64,000 nucleotides of DNA from the NCBI GenBank assembly GCA_027625915.1, contig JANTQA010000008.1:8044501-8108500 (forward strand), given 5' to 3'. The notes below the pieces were generated by a model. The model saw only the letters and a list, made by a program, of their open reading frames with translations, was not told where the DNA came from and did no database searches. The stretch is from Anaeramoeba flamelloides. Taxonomy: Eukaryota > Metamonada > Anaeramoebidae. Position numbers and translations under genes: made by a program. This document shows, in pieces, positions 35,357 to 46,600 of the stretch (the first letter of the stretch is position 1; each line of letters starts with the position of its first letter).

Positions 35357-38300
35357 ATGTATCAACCAGATTCTGATTTGAATACAATCAAGGAGATGAT
35401 CGAAGGTATACTTGAGAACAAAACGGAAACCATTTCCTTTTATCAACTGTATTCAAAAATTTATGATTTGGTGACTCGTGGCTATGGCAACAAACAGTAT
35501 AATGTAATTTGCACAATCCTGAAAAAGCACACCAAAGAACAATCAAAATTTGTTGAAACTTTACGAGAAGAAACCTTTTTGTCAGTGATGAACCAAAAAT
35601 GGAAGCAGCACATCAAATTATTAATAACACTTTCAGACATTTTTAAAACTTTGGTAAGTACTTTTGAACATTGGTTGAATTGATCTTTTTTTTTTTTTTG
35701 TTTCTTTTTCAAAATTTTGCCCATCCCGTTTTTGACAAAACCAAAAATCAAAAAAAAAAAACATTTTTTTTTTTTTTATTATTCTTTTGTTCGGTTACAA
35801 TTTTTGTTTCCAACCAAATTTTTATAAGCACGATAGAGTTATTGTTGTTCAAGAGTGGTTATCCTTAAAAGAACGAGGAAAAAAATATTGGATCAAATAT
35901 GTGCTTTGTGGTATCAAAACACCACAGAATGTGATTTTAAAAAAAATGATCGAATTAATAATGAACCAAATATCAAACGAAAGAAAAGGTGATCTCACCA
36001 ACAGAAAACTTCTTGGGAATGCTATTCAGATGCTTACAGAATTAGACGAAACAAAGAAATTTTATCAAAGCAATTTTGAAAAAGTCTTTCTCTTGGAATC
36101 TGAGATTTATTTTGAAAATCAAAGTAATGAATTAATTTCAAATCACAGTTGTGGGGTGTTCATGTCTCAAGTATGGAAATCAATTCTTTTTTATTTTTTT
36201 AATGTTTATTTGCTTTAACAACCAATTTTGAATTTTTGTTTTTGTATTTTTGAATCATTTCAGGATCTCAAAATTGGCGATCATTCTCAAATTTTTCCAT
36301 TATTCAAAAGAAAAGTAAATTTGCACCACATAAATTCGGATTCAAAAAGTAGTTTCTTTTCATAAAATAAGAACGAAGTGACAACCCTCCTACCAAACTT
36401 TTTTTTCTTTCAAACATTCTTTTATGGTTCCAGGAATGAAGGAGAAAAATACTTTTTTTAAATGGAAAAAAAAAATTATTGGAATTTTGAAGAGTAAGTA
36501 AATACCAATTCAAACACTCACCTAACTGTGGGTGTACTTCCGATCTCCAAAATCAACAATCAAAAAATAGGACATTTTTAGAAAAGGACAACATTCAAAT
36601 TCCAATTTGAATGGTTAGAATTATAATTTTGAAAACAACTGTGTTAGTTTCAAAGTTGTCTCTCTTTGACACTTTTTGAGATCTCAAAGGTTTTGTTTTT
36701 CATTTTTTCCATTTCTCAATTGAGTAATTTTTTTCTCCCAAGAATGTAATAAAATCCTTATTATGTGAAAAATAGAGGATTACAAAATAACACAAATTAG
36801 ATTAAAGCGAATTAAATTGATTGTGTACTTTTAGAAAGTAATTTGTTTTAAATTGAAGAAATTTAACTCTTTGGAATTTTAAAAAAAAAAAACAAAGTTT
36901 TTGCTTTTACAATTGAATTTTTCGTCAAAGAAATTTTTGTTTGAATTTTTTTGTTTTTGTGAATTGAGTTTTTTGTCAAAGATGATACTCTCAAAATTTT
37001 TTTTTCGTTATTTGAATTTTGCAAATCAAAAGAAGTGCAATTTCACAATAGCATTTTTGGTGCCAAGTCACTCCTTGAGTATGGAGCAAATCCATTGTTA
37101 ATGACTAGATCCTTAAATCATTACATACAAGGAAAATTGGTTCAAAAGTTAAAATTGAAAGTGTTTTCAAAAACAATACTTTTGCTCACAACAGTAATTG
37201 GAAAGATAATGTGTCAATTAAAAATCAATTTTAATCATAATTAACGTATTTTTCAGTAACATCAACTGTAGAAATATCCTTTATCAGCCAAATCAAACAG
37301 CTGTGGATTTTTAAAATTTTGGTATTTTCGGATTCTACACTGAAATAATTATAAACGAGAAATTTCTGAGAGAGAGAGAGAGAGGGCGGGGTGTGGGCAT
37401 GTGGATTTTTCTATCTTGATTGAAGAAAAATCCAAATCAACAAAATTTTATCAACATATAAATGGGTGTCTTCAAGAAAAACTTTATTAATTTCATGGCT
37501 TGGTAATTCTGGAAAATTCATAAGATTTCAAAAAAAAAATATTATGATAAAAAATGATCATTTTTTTTCCCAAAATTGGTGTACTTCAATAGAGGTTTTG
37601 ATTATAATATATATTATCATGATGTTAACAATTAATTCGCAATAATATTAAAAAATTCGCGATTAGACATATTTTATCGCTAAAAATCATAAAATCGCGA
37701 TGTTCAATATTATCTCGAAAAAATGAAAAATTATTTTTTTGAAATCACCTTAAAAAAAATTCCATTGACTTTTACAAAGCCTTAAGACCTTTACAACACT
37801 TTTCCCTTTTAAAAATATTCGAAAGTGTTTGAAGGGGTTGTGAATTGTCTTCAAGTGTTTGAAAGTTTTGAAAGACAGAAAACTTTTATAAAAGAAACGA
37901 GTTTGGTTTGTAGTGGAAAAACAAAATTTTTTTCAATTCATTTTTTTTTTTTAACAAAATATAAAATCTCAAACAAATTTTCTGATGGAACTAATAATAA
38001 CCCATTTCAACAATACACTTTAATAAAAAATAGATGTGTTTTCTTTAAAAATGAAGTTGTTACCTTCACAAGTTAAATAGCCAAAAAGAATAAAGAGTAA
38101 TTTTCCTTCTTATTCGTGATCGATCAAACAAAAACCTCTAAGCTCTAGTTGTGCTTTCTGTCCGATACAAAGATACTCAAAGAAGAAGAATAACAGTCAA
38201 ACCTAAAACCCGGAAATTTTCACAAACCCGGTAATTCCATTTTTCTGATCAATTGAAAATATTAGTAAAAAGTCAAAAATATACTCCCATTTTACAGACA

Positions 38301-41300
38301 GATAATCCAATTACCCAGCAGCTTATAACCGTTCGAATTGGGGTATTGGTTAAATATTCTGAATCCATCATTTTTAACTCTTTGGTGAATTCAGGAATCA
38401 AAAAAATCCAAAATGTTTGTCAAATTAATTGAGAACATTACTGAAAATTGAAAATCAAATTTATTGCGATTTTCCCTTTAGATAAATTCTAAATTTATTA
38501 GGAATCATCTTTATAAGAATTATATTGCTGTTGCATTTATGAAATAAGAGTTTTATTTACTTTATATCTTTCTTTTAATAATTTTTTCAAAATTTTAAAT
38601 TTCTATTGAGAACCTTAGAGGATTTATTTTTTTACAAAATGGTTTTCATAATTTCATGAAAATTTGCAATAATCAAACACCTCTCTCAAATTCAAATTCT
38701 TTCAAATATTTCAAAATGATGAAAATGTTTTTTATTTTAAAATTTAAAATCAAAAGTGGATTTCCATTTTCAGTAATGTTCTCAATTAATTTGACAAACA
38801 TTTTGGATTTTTTTGATTCCTGAATTCACCAAAGAGTTAAAAATGATGGATTCAGAATATTTAACCAATACCCCAATTCGAACGGTTATAAGTTGCTGGG
38901 TAATTGGATTATCTGTCTGTAAAATGGGAGTATATTTTTGACTTTTTACTAATATTTTCAATTGATCAGAAAAATGGAATTACCGGGTTTCAGAAATTTC
39001 CTGGATTTAGATTTGACAGTAAGAAGAAGAAAACAATTGTACAAAAAATCTTAATAATTGATGATAATCTGGCTATGGTTGTTGTGAAAGCTTTTGAAAA
39101 GTTATCCAACCCCTTTCAGCTTTCTGAGAATATTGAAAATGTTTTCACCCCAAGATAACACATTCTTTAAAGAAAATGTGAAGGGTTGGTTGTTTTAGAA
39201 GCTCTTTTATTCAACACAATTTACAGCACCAGAGTTTTGACTGAGAAAATATTTATTACTCTTTAGTTCTAATTGTTGTAGATCTAAAAGGATTGATAGA
39301 TTTGTCAACCAAATCAAACGAAAATATAATAAAACTCTTTGATCTGATCCTTGATTGGATCATGTATCTTTTTTGATGTTTTTTACAAGAATAACTTTTT
39401 TTCACATAATCTATTTTAGTGATCAAAAAAATTTTCATTGTAAAAATATTTGCTCAATTAGCCCAAAAACCCATCAACTATTATATCGCAATTACTTTTT
39501 AATCGCCTGATTTTGACGTTTATCACGATTTTGGAATAATTATCACGATTTTATAGAATATCGCGATAATATTGAATATGGCGATTTTCTAAAGACAATC
39601 GCGATTTGATAGAAATAATCGCGATTTTTGCAACTTTATCGTGAATTAAGCATAGATATCATCCAAACCTCTAATTTACCTTTTCAGTAGAATTATCTTT
39701 TTCATGAAAAGAAAGTTATTAGCAAAATAATTAGTTTCAAAACAAAATAAATAACATTCAGATGGGAAGAATTACATTATTGTGTATTTTAGACTTTTGG
39801 ATGGAAAAATCTGTTATGAAACTTATTAAAGTAATTTATGTTCCAAAATAATATTTAACTTCAAATTTAATTACTACTCAATTATTATGCATTCCAGTGT
39901 ATTTTTTATCTTGATCTTTCCATAAAAAAATTTTTAGAAAATAAACCCCAATTCAAAATTTTTAACACACCAAAATTCGATTTGTGAAGAAAAAAACTTA
40001 TTTAATCAATTCTCGAAGAAATACCAAATTAGAACCATTCGCTAATTGAAATGTTAACACTTGTTTATAAATTACAATATTCACAAAACAAAAAATAAAT
40101 AATAATTAATACTAATAAATCAAGGGTGTGTTTAAAATTTTGGAGAGAGCAAAACAAAAAAATACATTTATGGGTAAATTTGTAAAAATTCTATTAGGAA
40201 TATTGATCGATCAAATGGTCAGATACTACCAACAAATTTTATTTGAGTTCTTCAAAATGGAACATCTTGACTTTAACATAATATCAAACCTTGAAAAAAA
40301 TGTTCATTGAACGAAACGAGTTACGTAATTCAAAAAATGAAATGAAAAAAAAAACTAAAAGATGGAAAAATGATTTTCATATTTTTCAAAAATCAAAAGT
40401 ATTTGCAATTTTCAGGAAATCTAATATTGTGATTCTTTGGAACATTTTAGCTGTGTGGAAAATTTTAAATTTTAGTTTACTATAAAGTATTTAAAAAATA
40501 ATTTCAATTTTTCTTTTCAACATATTAATATAACTCTCTTTTTTTTCGCTCCCCTCTCCCATTAATATTATAAACATTAACATTATTAACAATTATTCTA
40601 AATAGGTAATGGAATTTTTTAAAAAGGAAACAAAAAGAGTAGTAAATTATCTTGATCGTACAACATTAGAAAAAATCATTAAATTATTAGAAAAGCATTT
40701 TTTAATCAAGCATATGAAAACGTTAAAACAGATGGAGACTGGGCTTGTTTATATGCTCAACAACAATAAAGTTGAAGATTTAAAAAATGTATATACATTA
40801 TTTTTAAGGGTTAATGAAAAAAATTGGTTAAAAGAAAACTTTCAAAAAATGATCTTAATTGAAGGGAAACAAATAATGTCAAAATTTCAAGGAACTAAAA
40901 ATGAATCCCAAAATTATCATACCATTCAAGAACTGATCGATGCCAAGAAAAAATATGATGGATTTTTGGAAAATAGCTTTAATAAAGACAAGGAATTTGA
41001 AGATACTTTAAATCGAAATTTTTATCTCATCATTAATTTAAATAGAAGTATAGCCAAGAATTTACCAAAGTTTATTGATAATCGAATCAGAAAATTAAAA
41101 AATGAAAGTTCTGAACAAATAAAAGAATTAATTGATTCGTTTATTGATATCTTTAAATTTATTGCGGAAAAGGACTTATTTAAAAAATTTTATGAATTTT
41201 ATTTATCTCGAAGGTTGTTGTCCTCTCAAAATGTCTTTGAAGAACAAGAAAAATTAATTGTGCAAAAATTTAAAATCAACTCTTGGGCAAATTTCACTCA

Positions 41301-42363
41301 AAAAATGGAAGACATGTTTAAAGATATCAATGTTTCGAGAGATTGGTATCAGTCGTTCCAAATTTTCCAGAAACAGAAAATGAACTCGAATGAAATTATC
41401 CCAATGACAGTCAAAATTTTAAAAGAAAGTGTTTGGCCAATAAAAACAATACCTAACTGTATACCCCCACCACTAATGAAAAGGAATTTGGAAAATTTTG
41501 AATTATTTTACCAATCGATACATGCTGACCAAATTTTAAATTGGAGAATAAATGTTGGTACTGTTGAATTATTTTTTCATTTGGAAAATAGAAAAAGTTA
41601 TCTTTTGATTGTTTCAACATTCCAAACATTAATTTTATTAAATTTTAATAGCATCTATTCAAATTCAAATTCAAATACAACGGAATTAATTAATGGAAAT
41701 CAAAATGAAAATCAAAATGAAAATCAAAATCAAAATGAAAATGAAAATGAAAATGAAAATGAAAATGAAAATGAAAATATAAATGGAAAGGAAAAGGAAA
41801 AGGAAAGGGAAAAAGAGGATAATGATATGGACCTTAATAAGAATGAAAATAATGAAAATGATGAAGAGGGAAAGAAAAAGAGGAATCATAAAAGTAAACA
41901 ATACAGCTGCAATGAAATAGCACAATTAACAAAAATACCGATGCAATATTTAAAATCTTCACTTGCAAGTTTAATTTCAAGTAAATCAAAAATTTTAAGA
42001 AGAATTAAATTTAAAAACAAAAAAGCCATCTTGGAAGATGATGTTTTTCAAGTCAACACACGATTTAAATCAACTCAAAGAAAAATTAAAGTTGTAAGAA
42101 TTTCTCAAAATTATACTGAAAAGGAAAAAGAAAAAAATATGGTGTGGGTTAACCAAGAAAGAAAAAATTTAATTGAATCAATGATCATTAAAGTAATGAA
42201 AAGTAGAAGGGTTTTAAAGCACGAAAAATTAATAGCCCAAGTTTCAAAATTAGTTCTTTCAAAATTTAAACCTAATATTACAATGATCGACCAAAGAATT
42301 CGAAGTTTAATTGACAGGGAATATCTCTCCAAAAAAGATAATCAATATACATATTTGCCTTAA
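35357..42363 (+). CDS. Cullin (CUL3/CUL4-type E3 ubiquitin ligase scaffold)
   Basis: The elongated scaffold of a cullin-RING ubiquitin ligase: the N-terminus binds a substrate adaptor and the C-terminus binds RBX1. Exons are 35357-35653, 35829-36170 and 40606-42363, all in phase 0, totalling 799 codons (798 residues). Exon 1 gives the first cullin repeat (ISFYQLYSKIYDLV). Exon 2 gives DRVIVVQEW, ISNERKGDL and FEKVFLLESEIYF. Exon 3 resumes exactly where CUL3 would (VMEFFKKETKRVVNYLD, then LIKHMKTLKQME). The cullin-homology region follows, with FKFIAEKDLFKKFYEFYLSR and VRVL-like, WP and IPNC blocks. The C-terminal winged helix has IIKVMKSRR, where Lys745 is the expected NEDD8 site, and ends RIRSLIDREYLSKKDNQYTY. 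A Glu/Asn-rich insert at about 41695-41880 breaks the domain between STFQTLILLNFN and IAQLTKIP. Intron 2 is 4435 nt and full of mobile elements. Confidence 0.93.
37367..37384. repeat. GA dinucleotide microsatellite
   Basis: Nine GA units directly followed by GGGCGGGGTGTGGGC, an unusually GC-rich spot within the cullin intron. Confidence 0.85.
37589..39677 (+). mobile_element. Probable hAT-like DNA transposon relic
   Basis: The two ends read TAGAGGTTTTGATTATAA (left) and, in complement, TAGAGGTTTGGATGATATC (right), which fits the TAGNG-type start of hAT termini. Subterminal zones on both sides (37633-37720 and 39488-39655) are dense in TCGCGAT and its variants, like transposase-binding repeats. 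Between them are coding-like scraps. A CAFCPIQRYSKKK stretch (38147-38190) has a CxxC like a BED zinc finger. After the inserted foldback comes a frame with ILIIDDNLAMVVVKAFEKLS, resembling the NLPF-VE-AF segment of hAT transposases. No catalytic core is visible. An 8-bp target duplication is not evident. Family assignment is inference. Confidence 0.5.
38192..39021. mobile_element. Family C foldback element with arms of about 270 bp
   Basis: The two arms (about 38192-38460 and 38753-39021) are near-complementary along their length. The left arm starts AACAGTCAAACCTAAA and the right arm ends TTTAGATTTGACAGTAA. Matching inner blocks include CCAAAATGTTTGTCAAATTA and CGAATTGGGGTATTGGTTAA. The flanks on both sides read AAGAAGAAGAA, compatible with a 9-11 bp target duplication as in Mutator-like elements. 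The central 290 bp shows no coding. A half copy lies at 7855-7995. Confidence 0.88.
39941..40480 (-). mobile_element. Family A non-autonomous DNA element, copy A3
   Basis: Inverted relative to A1 and A2. It starts ATAAACCCCAATTCAAAATT and ends AAATTTTAGTTTA. The shared frame here is on the plus strand (40128-40310), and a second frame continues with ELRNSKNEM. It lies about 125 bp before the acceptor of cullin exon 3. Confidence 0.85.
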
Positions 42364-42944
42364 TTTTTATTTTTTTTTTTTTTTATTTGTTATTTGTTTA
42401 TTAAAATTAATTCTTTATTATCGTTTCTTTGTTTTTATTTTATTACTAAATTAGTATTTAAATTTCGAAAAAAAAATTTTTTATTTTTTTTTATTTTATT
42501 TTTTTTTTAAATCGAGAAAAAAAAATAAAAATAACTTTTCAACGCTTTGATAAAATAACATTTTCATTTAATTAATATCTTTTTTTATTTCTTTTTAATT
42601 TATATTATTGAAATAATACAAACCAAACTTCATTGTTTCATTGGAAATAGAAAAATAAATCAAACTTTTTTAAAAATAAAATAATTCATTTTAAAAAATC
42701 AATTCTTTTTCATAATTGAACTTTGAAGAGTAAAATAAGAAATAAGTATAATAATATAAGCACTTCTTCAGTCAAAGAGGCAAAGTTTAATTGACTTAAT
42801 AAAATGAATTCTGTGAGTTTTATCCTATATTCTATATCAAAAGAAAATGTCGATTTTTTGATAGATAATTATTTCAGTTTTTGGTCAAATTTTTTTTTTT
42901 TTGTTTTTTTATTTTTTTTTAACTTGGTAATTTTTAAACAGACA
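42364..42944. other. Region downstream of the cullin gene
   Basis: T-rich 3' flank with no further features seen. Confidence 0.45.
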
Positions 42945-43330
42945 ATAGTTAGAAACCCTAGTAAACCTTAAGAAAAGTGAGGTTTTTTATGTTCTTTTAA
43001 AATTCGGACATTTACTCTTAAAAAAATATCTTTGTCAACAATTTAAATTTCCTAAAGAAAAAAGGAAATTTTTCACAAGAAATTACAATGAAATCCACCA
43101 AAAAAATTCGAAAACAATTGAGAATATTACAAAAAAATTTTCAACTAATTGCTTGTATTATATAAAGTTAATCTTATAATAACAAGGAATTTAATTTCAA
43201 CTTTGATTTGAACTTTGGTAGAATATTGGGTATTGAATATGAGGTTGTATTAGAAAAAGAAGAAAAAAAAGCACCGATTATATTTTGAAACATAGATTAT
43301 AGGAAACAGTTGTTTGGTTTTTAATGAACA
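42945..43330 (+). repeat. Adjacent dispersed repeats L and J, copies L2 and J3
   Basis: Positions 42945-43085 resemble 241-380 (family L: TTAAGAAAAGTGAGGT and TCAACAATTTAAATTTCC). Positions 43100-43330 resemble the second half of J2 (AACAATTGAGAATATTACAA, TTTGAACTTTGGTAGAATAT, AAGAAGAAAAAAAAG, TTTTGAAACATAGATTATAG). L and J may be parts of one longer old element. Confidence 0.5.
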
Positions 43331-43653
43331 GTTGATCCTCTCCACAGAAAAGCTTTCCTTTTTTTCAAATTATTTGAATAAATGGGAAACAGAGAACTTT
43401 TTAAAATCAATAGAATTTTTAATAAACTTTCACCTATTTCAATTTCTGTGGTTATATTTATTGATATTGTGTGGCTACTCCCTTAACTGAATTGTTTCGA
43501 AAAAATGAAAATAAATTTATATATTCAATTAGTTTTCCAAAAATAACACACACCCCTGGAGAGACCAATACACTGTTCAATATAAAGCGTTTTTTTATCT
43601 CGCCAAAACCAAAAAAGAGGATAGTTCTTCAAACAGATCATTTTTTTCATTCA

Positions 43654-46600
43654 ATGTCGAAATCAACAAAGCAAAAAGAAACACAAAATATCGAAACGCT
43701 TAAAAAACGAATAGAGCAATTAAGTGTTGGTGTACAAAAAGAAGGGCAAAGTACAACTTCCTCAATCGCAACTTCGACTGGATCTTCTTACTCCTCGTAC
43801 TCGTCAAGAAGTAGTTTTAGCAGTTCTTCAGGAATTGAAAATAAAGACGATTCTTCAAATAGCGGATCTGATCCAAAATTTGATGAAAACACAGAGTCTT
43901 ATTCACAATATTTTTGTAGTTTAAAGGGCAACGAGTTCTTTTGCCACATTGACCATTCTTTTCTTATTGATAATTTTAATTTTCATGGGATGCCAGATTG
44001 CTTCAAATATTATGAAAAAGCAGTAGAGATCATTCGAGATCAAGAAAACCAGAAAGAAGGTAAGGGTAATTCAACTTTCATCCTAAAAAGACAACAAGCA
44101 TACAAAAACAAACGAGTGTAACAATAGTTTTTCTATTTGGCATTGCCTAAAAGCTATAATTCTTTTTTTTTTTTCAAAAAGCAAAGAGTTTTTTCCTCGA
44201 TCTCAATGGGATAACAAGGCAAATTAAAAGAAAGTAATTTGGAATTTCAAAGTAGCTTCTACAAAGCCTACAGAAATTTATTCTCGCAACTTTGAAATAG
44301 TTCTTTGCAAAATCATCACCTATAAGAATTTAATTTACCAAGATAAAAAATTAAAAACCCATTTATCAGAATGAAATTGGAACATTTTCAGCAAAACCTT
44401 ATTGCTTTCTTGTGGGTAGTCTTAGCAAAGATTAAATTTCAATCGTGAAAATCAACATTTCTTTTTTTATGATTCTCAGCATCAGTAAATTTACACAGAA
44501 AAACAAATTTTTTGCTGGTTTTTTTGTTTTCCAAAAAGAACCCTTAAGATTTGTGGTTGTATCTCAATTATAAACAGAGCTATTCAACTAGGTTTGACAA
44601 AATAATCTTCATTTGTGTACTCTATTCAACAAAAGAACCTTCCTTATATGTACTGAGTAGCAATAAAAATAGCCGCTTACCGAGAAATTCAAAAAAGTTT
44701 CGATAAAATTTTAACTTTGATTTAAATTTTGTAAATCCATTAATCCCAACTTTCAAAACAACCATTTATAAAGAATATTTTGAAGATCAACTTATTTTAC
44801 CAAGTATTTTTACACTTAAACCAATAAAATATTTTATTCTATGCTTTATTCAAAGCTAAGGTAAAAAAATTTCGATAAATGAAAAAGTAAATAAAAATTT
44901 TCAAACATTTATTTGAATTTATCAGTATTTTAGGGATCTTAGTCCATTGAAAATAACCCTAGCAAACATAATAAGTGATATTTCGTTGTTATTTTGGAAA
45001 GATGAGTCTAATAGAAAGCGATTGGAAAAACAGTGTAGAAGAAGGTGGGCTATTTGCCGAGATCAAAATAATTAAACAAAAAAATAATTAAACAATTCAG
45101 AAAATAAACTAAAAAGTGTTTTTCTTTAATTTTTTCTCTCCAGTACCCATTCTACTTGTTTATTAAGGAATTTACTCCACTCAGCACCTCTTAAGGCTAC
45201 TAATTTCGAAAAACTCCAAAAAGAGCCAAAATTAACAAATCTTTTGGTTCTTCTATCTTTAAATTTTGAATAAACTTTTCTTCTTGGTGTTTTTCTAATC
45301 AATCCTGTTGTTAGTATTTTTCCAAAAGATAATCATTTCTGAATTTCCAAAATTTGTTATTTCAAACATTGTTTGTTTCTGTAAATTCAATTAACCATTC
45401 GAGGAAAAAAATTGTCAAATCGGTTTTAATTGTGAAAAATGTTTTTAATTGTAAGATGATAGTGAAAATGAAAATTTTTTAAGGACTTTTTTACTTATTG
45501 CCCACTGATCAATGAAGATATTATGAAATGGAAATTCCTCAAACTCAATTAATATCTATTGTTAATATCTTGAATCCAATTTCACATGAATAGGGAAAAG
45601 TAAAGCATCAAAAAACACAAAAAATTTACTTTTATATAATGTTTCCAATAAAATCTCAAATTTGGGAAAATTGAACAGGCTTAAAGCGCTAGTCCCAGTA
45701 TAAAAGCAAAAAATGGCCATTTTTTTTTATCATTTTTTTTAAATTAACTTTTTTTGAATATCTAAAAGTTATAGTTTTGAACCAAGTGTTTGACTAGGTT
45801 TGAATAGTAATCATTTTTACATTTCAGGCAACCTTTTGTTCATGGGATTTTTGCAAAAGGATATTGAAAAAAAAATGACAAAAAAAATGAACATTTTTTG
45901 CTTTTAGACTGGGATTAGCGCTTAAAATTTTGGTTTTTAAAGATTTTTTGAATTCTATTTTAATTCTAATAATCAATCTAATTTTTGGATTTGGTTTTTG
46001 TTTTAAAATAAACAAAAAAAGAACATTATAAAACATTTGAAAATGAGAACGTTTACTTCGATTTTACAATTAAAACAGATTAGACAATTTTTTTCAGAAA
46101 TGGTTAGATATAAATTAGGAAATTTTGGAATATTTTGATGAGCAAATTCTATTTTTAAATTACATGAATAAATAGTAACATAATACTTTATAACTTTACA
46201 ATTTATACTGGAGTCTATTCCTCTGTTTTAACTTTGCGAAAAATTTTGCTGTTAGCAAATTCAAATCATTAACAGGTATTTTAAAAATATCATTCATGAT
46301 CAAAAAATTATTGTTGTTGTTATTAATTTCTTCTTGTAAGAATTCTTCCCATTGTTTTTTAATAGCACTTTTCGAACTTGAGGTATTTTTGTGATATTGG
46401 GCTTTTTAATTAATTTTTTAGTTTCTTCTTGAGATCGATTTAATTCTTTTCTATTTCTTCTGTTTTGGCAAACAATTTGAATTATTTTATTACAGTCAGT
46501 TTCAAATTTAAGGCACAAACTTTGAACGAAATTTAAGGCACAAAAAAAATCTCAAATTAAGGCACAAAATTTGGATTTTTTTTTTTTTACAAATTATTTT

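Larger units (their letters stand above)
36171..40605 (+). other. Giant intron 2 of the cullin gene
   Basis: Runs from GTATGG at 36171 to AAATAG at 40605, and the exons at both sides are in phase 0. It holds a probable hAT-like relic with an inserted foldback (37589-39677) and family A copy A3 (39941-40480). The 1.4 kb before 37589 has no recognised feature except a GA microsatellite at about 37367-37384 followed by GGGCGGGGTG. Confidence 0.85.

Noticed and set aside
36264-36500. Possible extra cullin exon after a CAG at about 36264
   Set aside because: Exons 2 and 3 already join exactly in phase and in the family alignment; the candidate frame adds nothing recognisable.
39941-40485. Shared open frame in family A as a real protein (kinase or transposase)
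   Set aside because: The frame is short, differs in length between copies, and includes the terminal repeat itself; no motif is recognisable.
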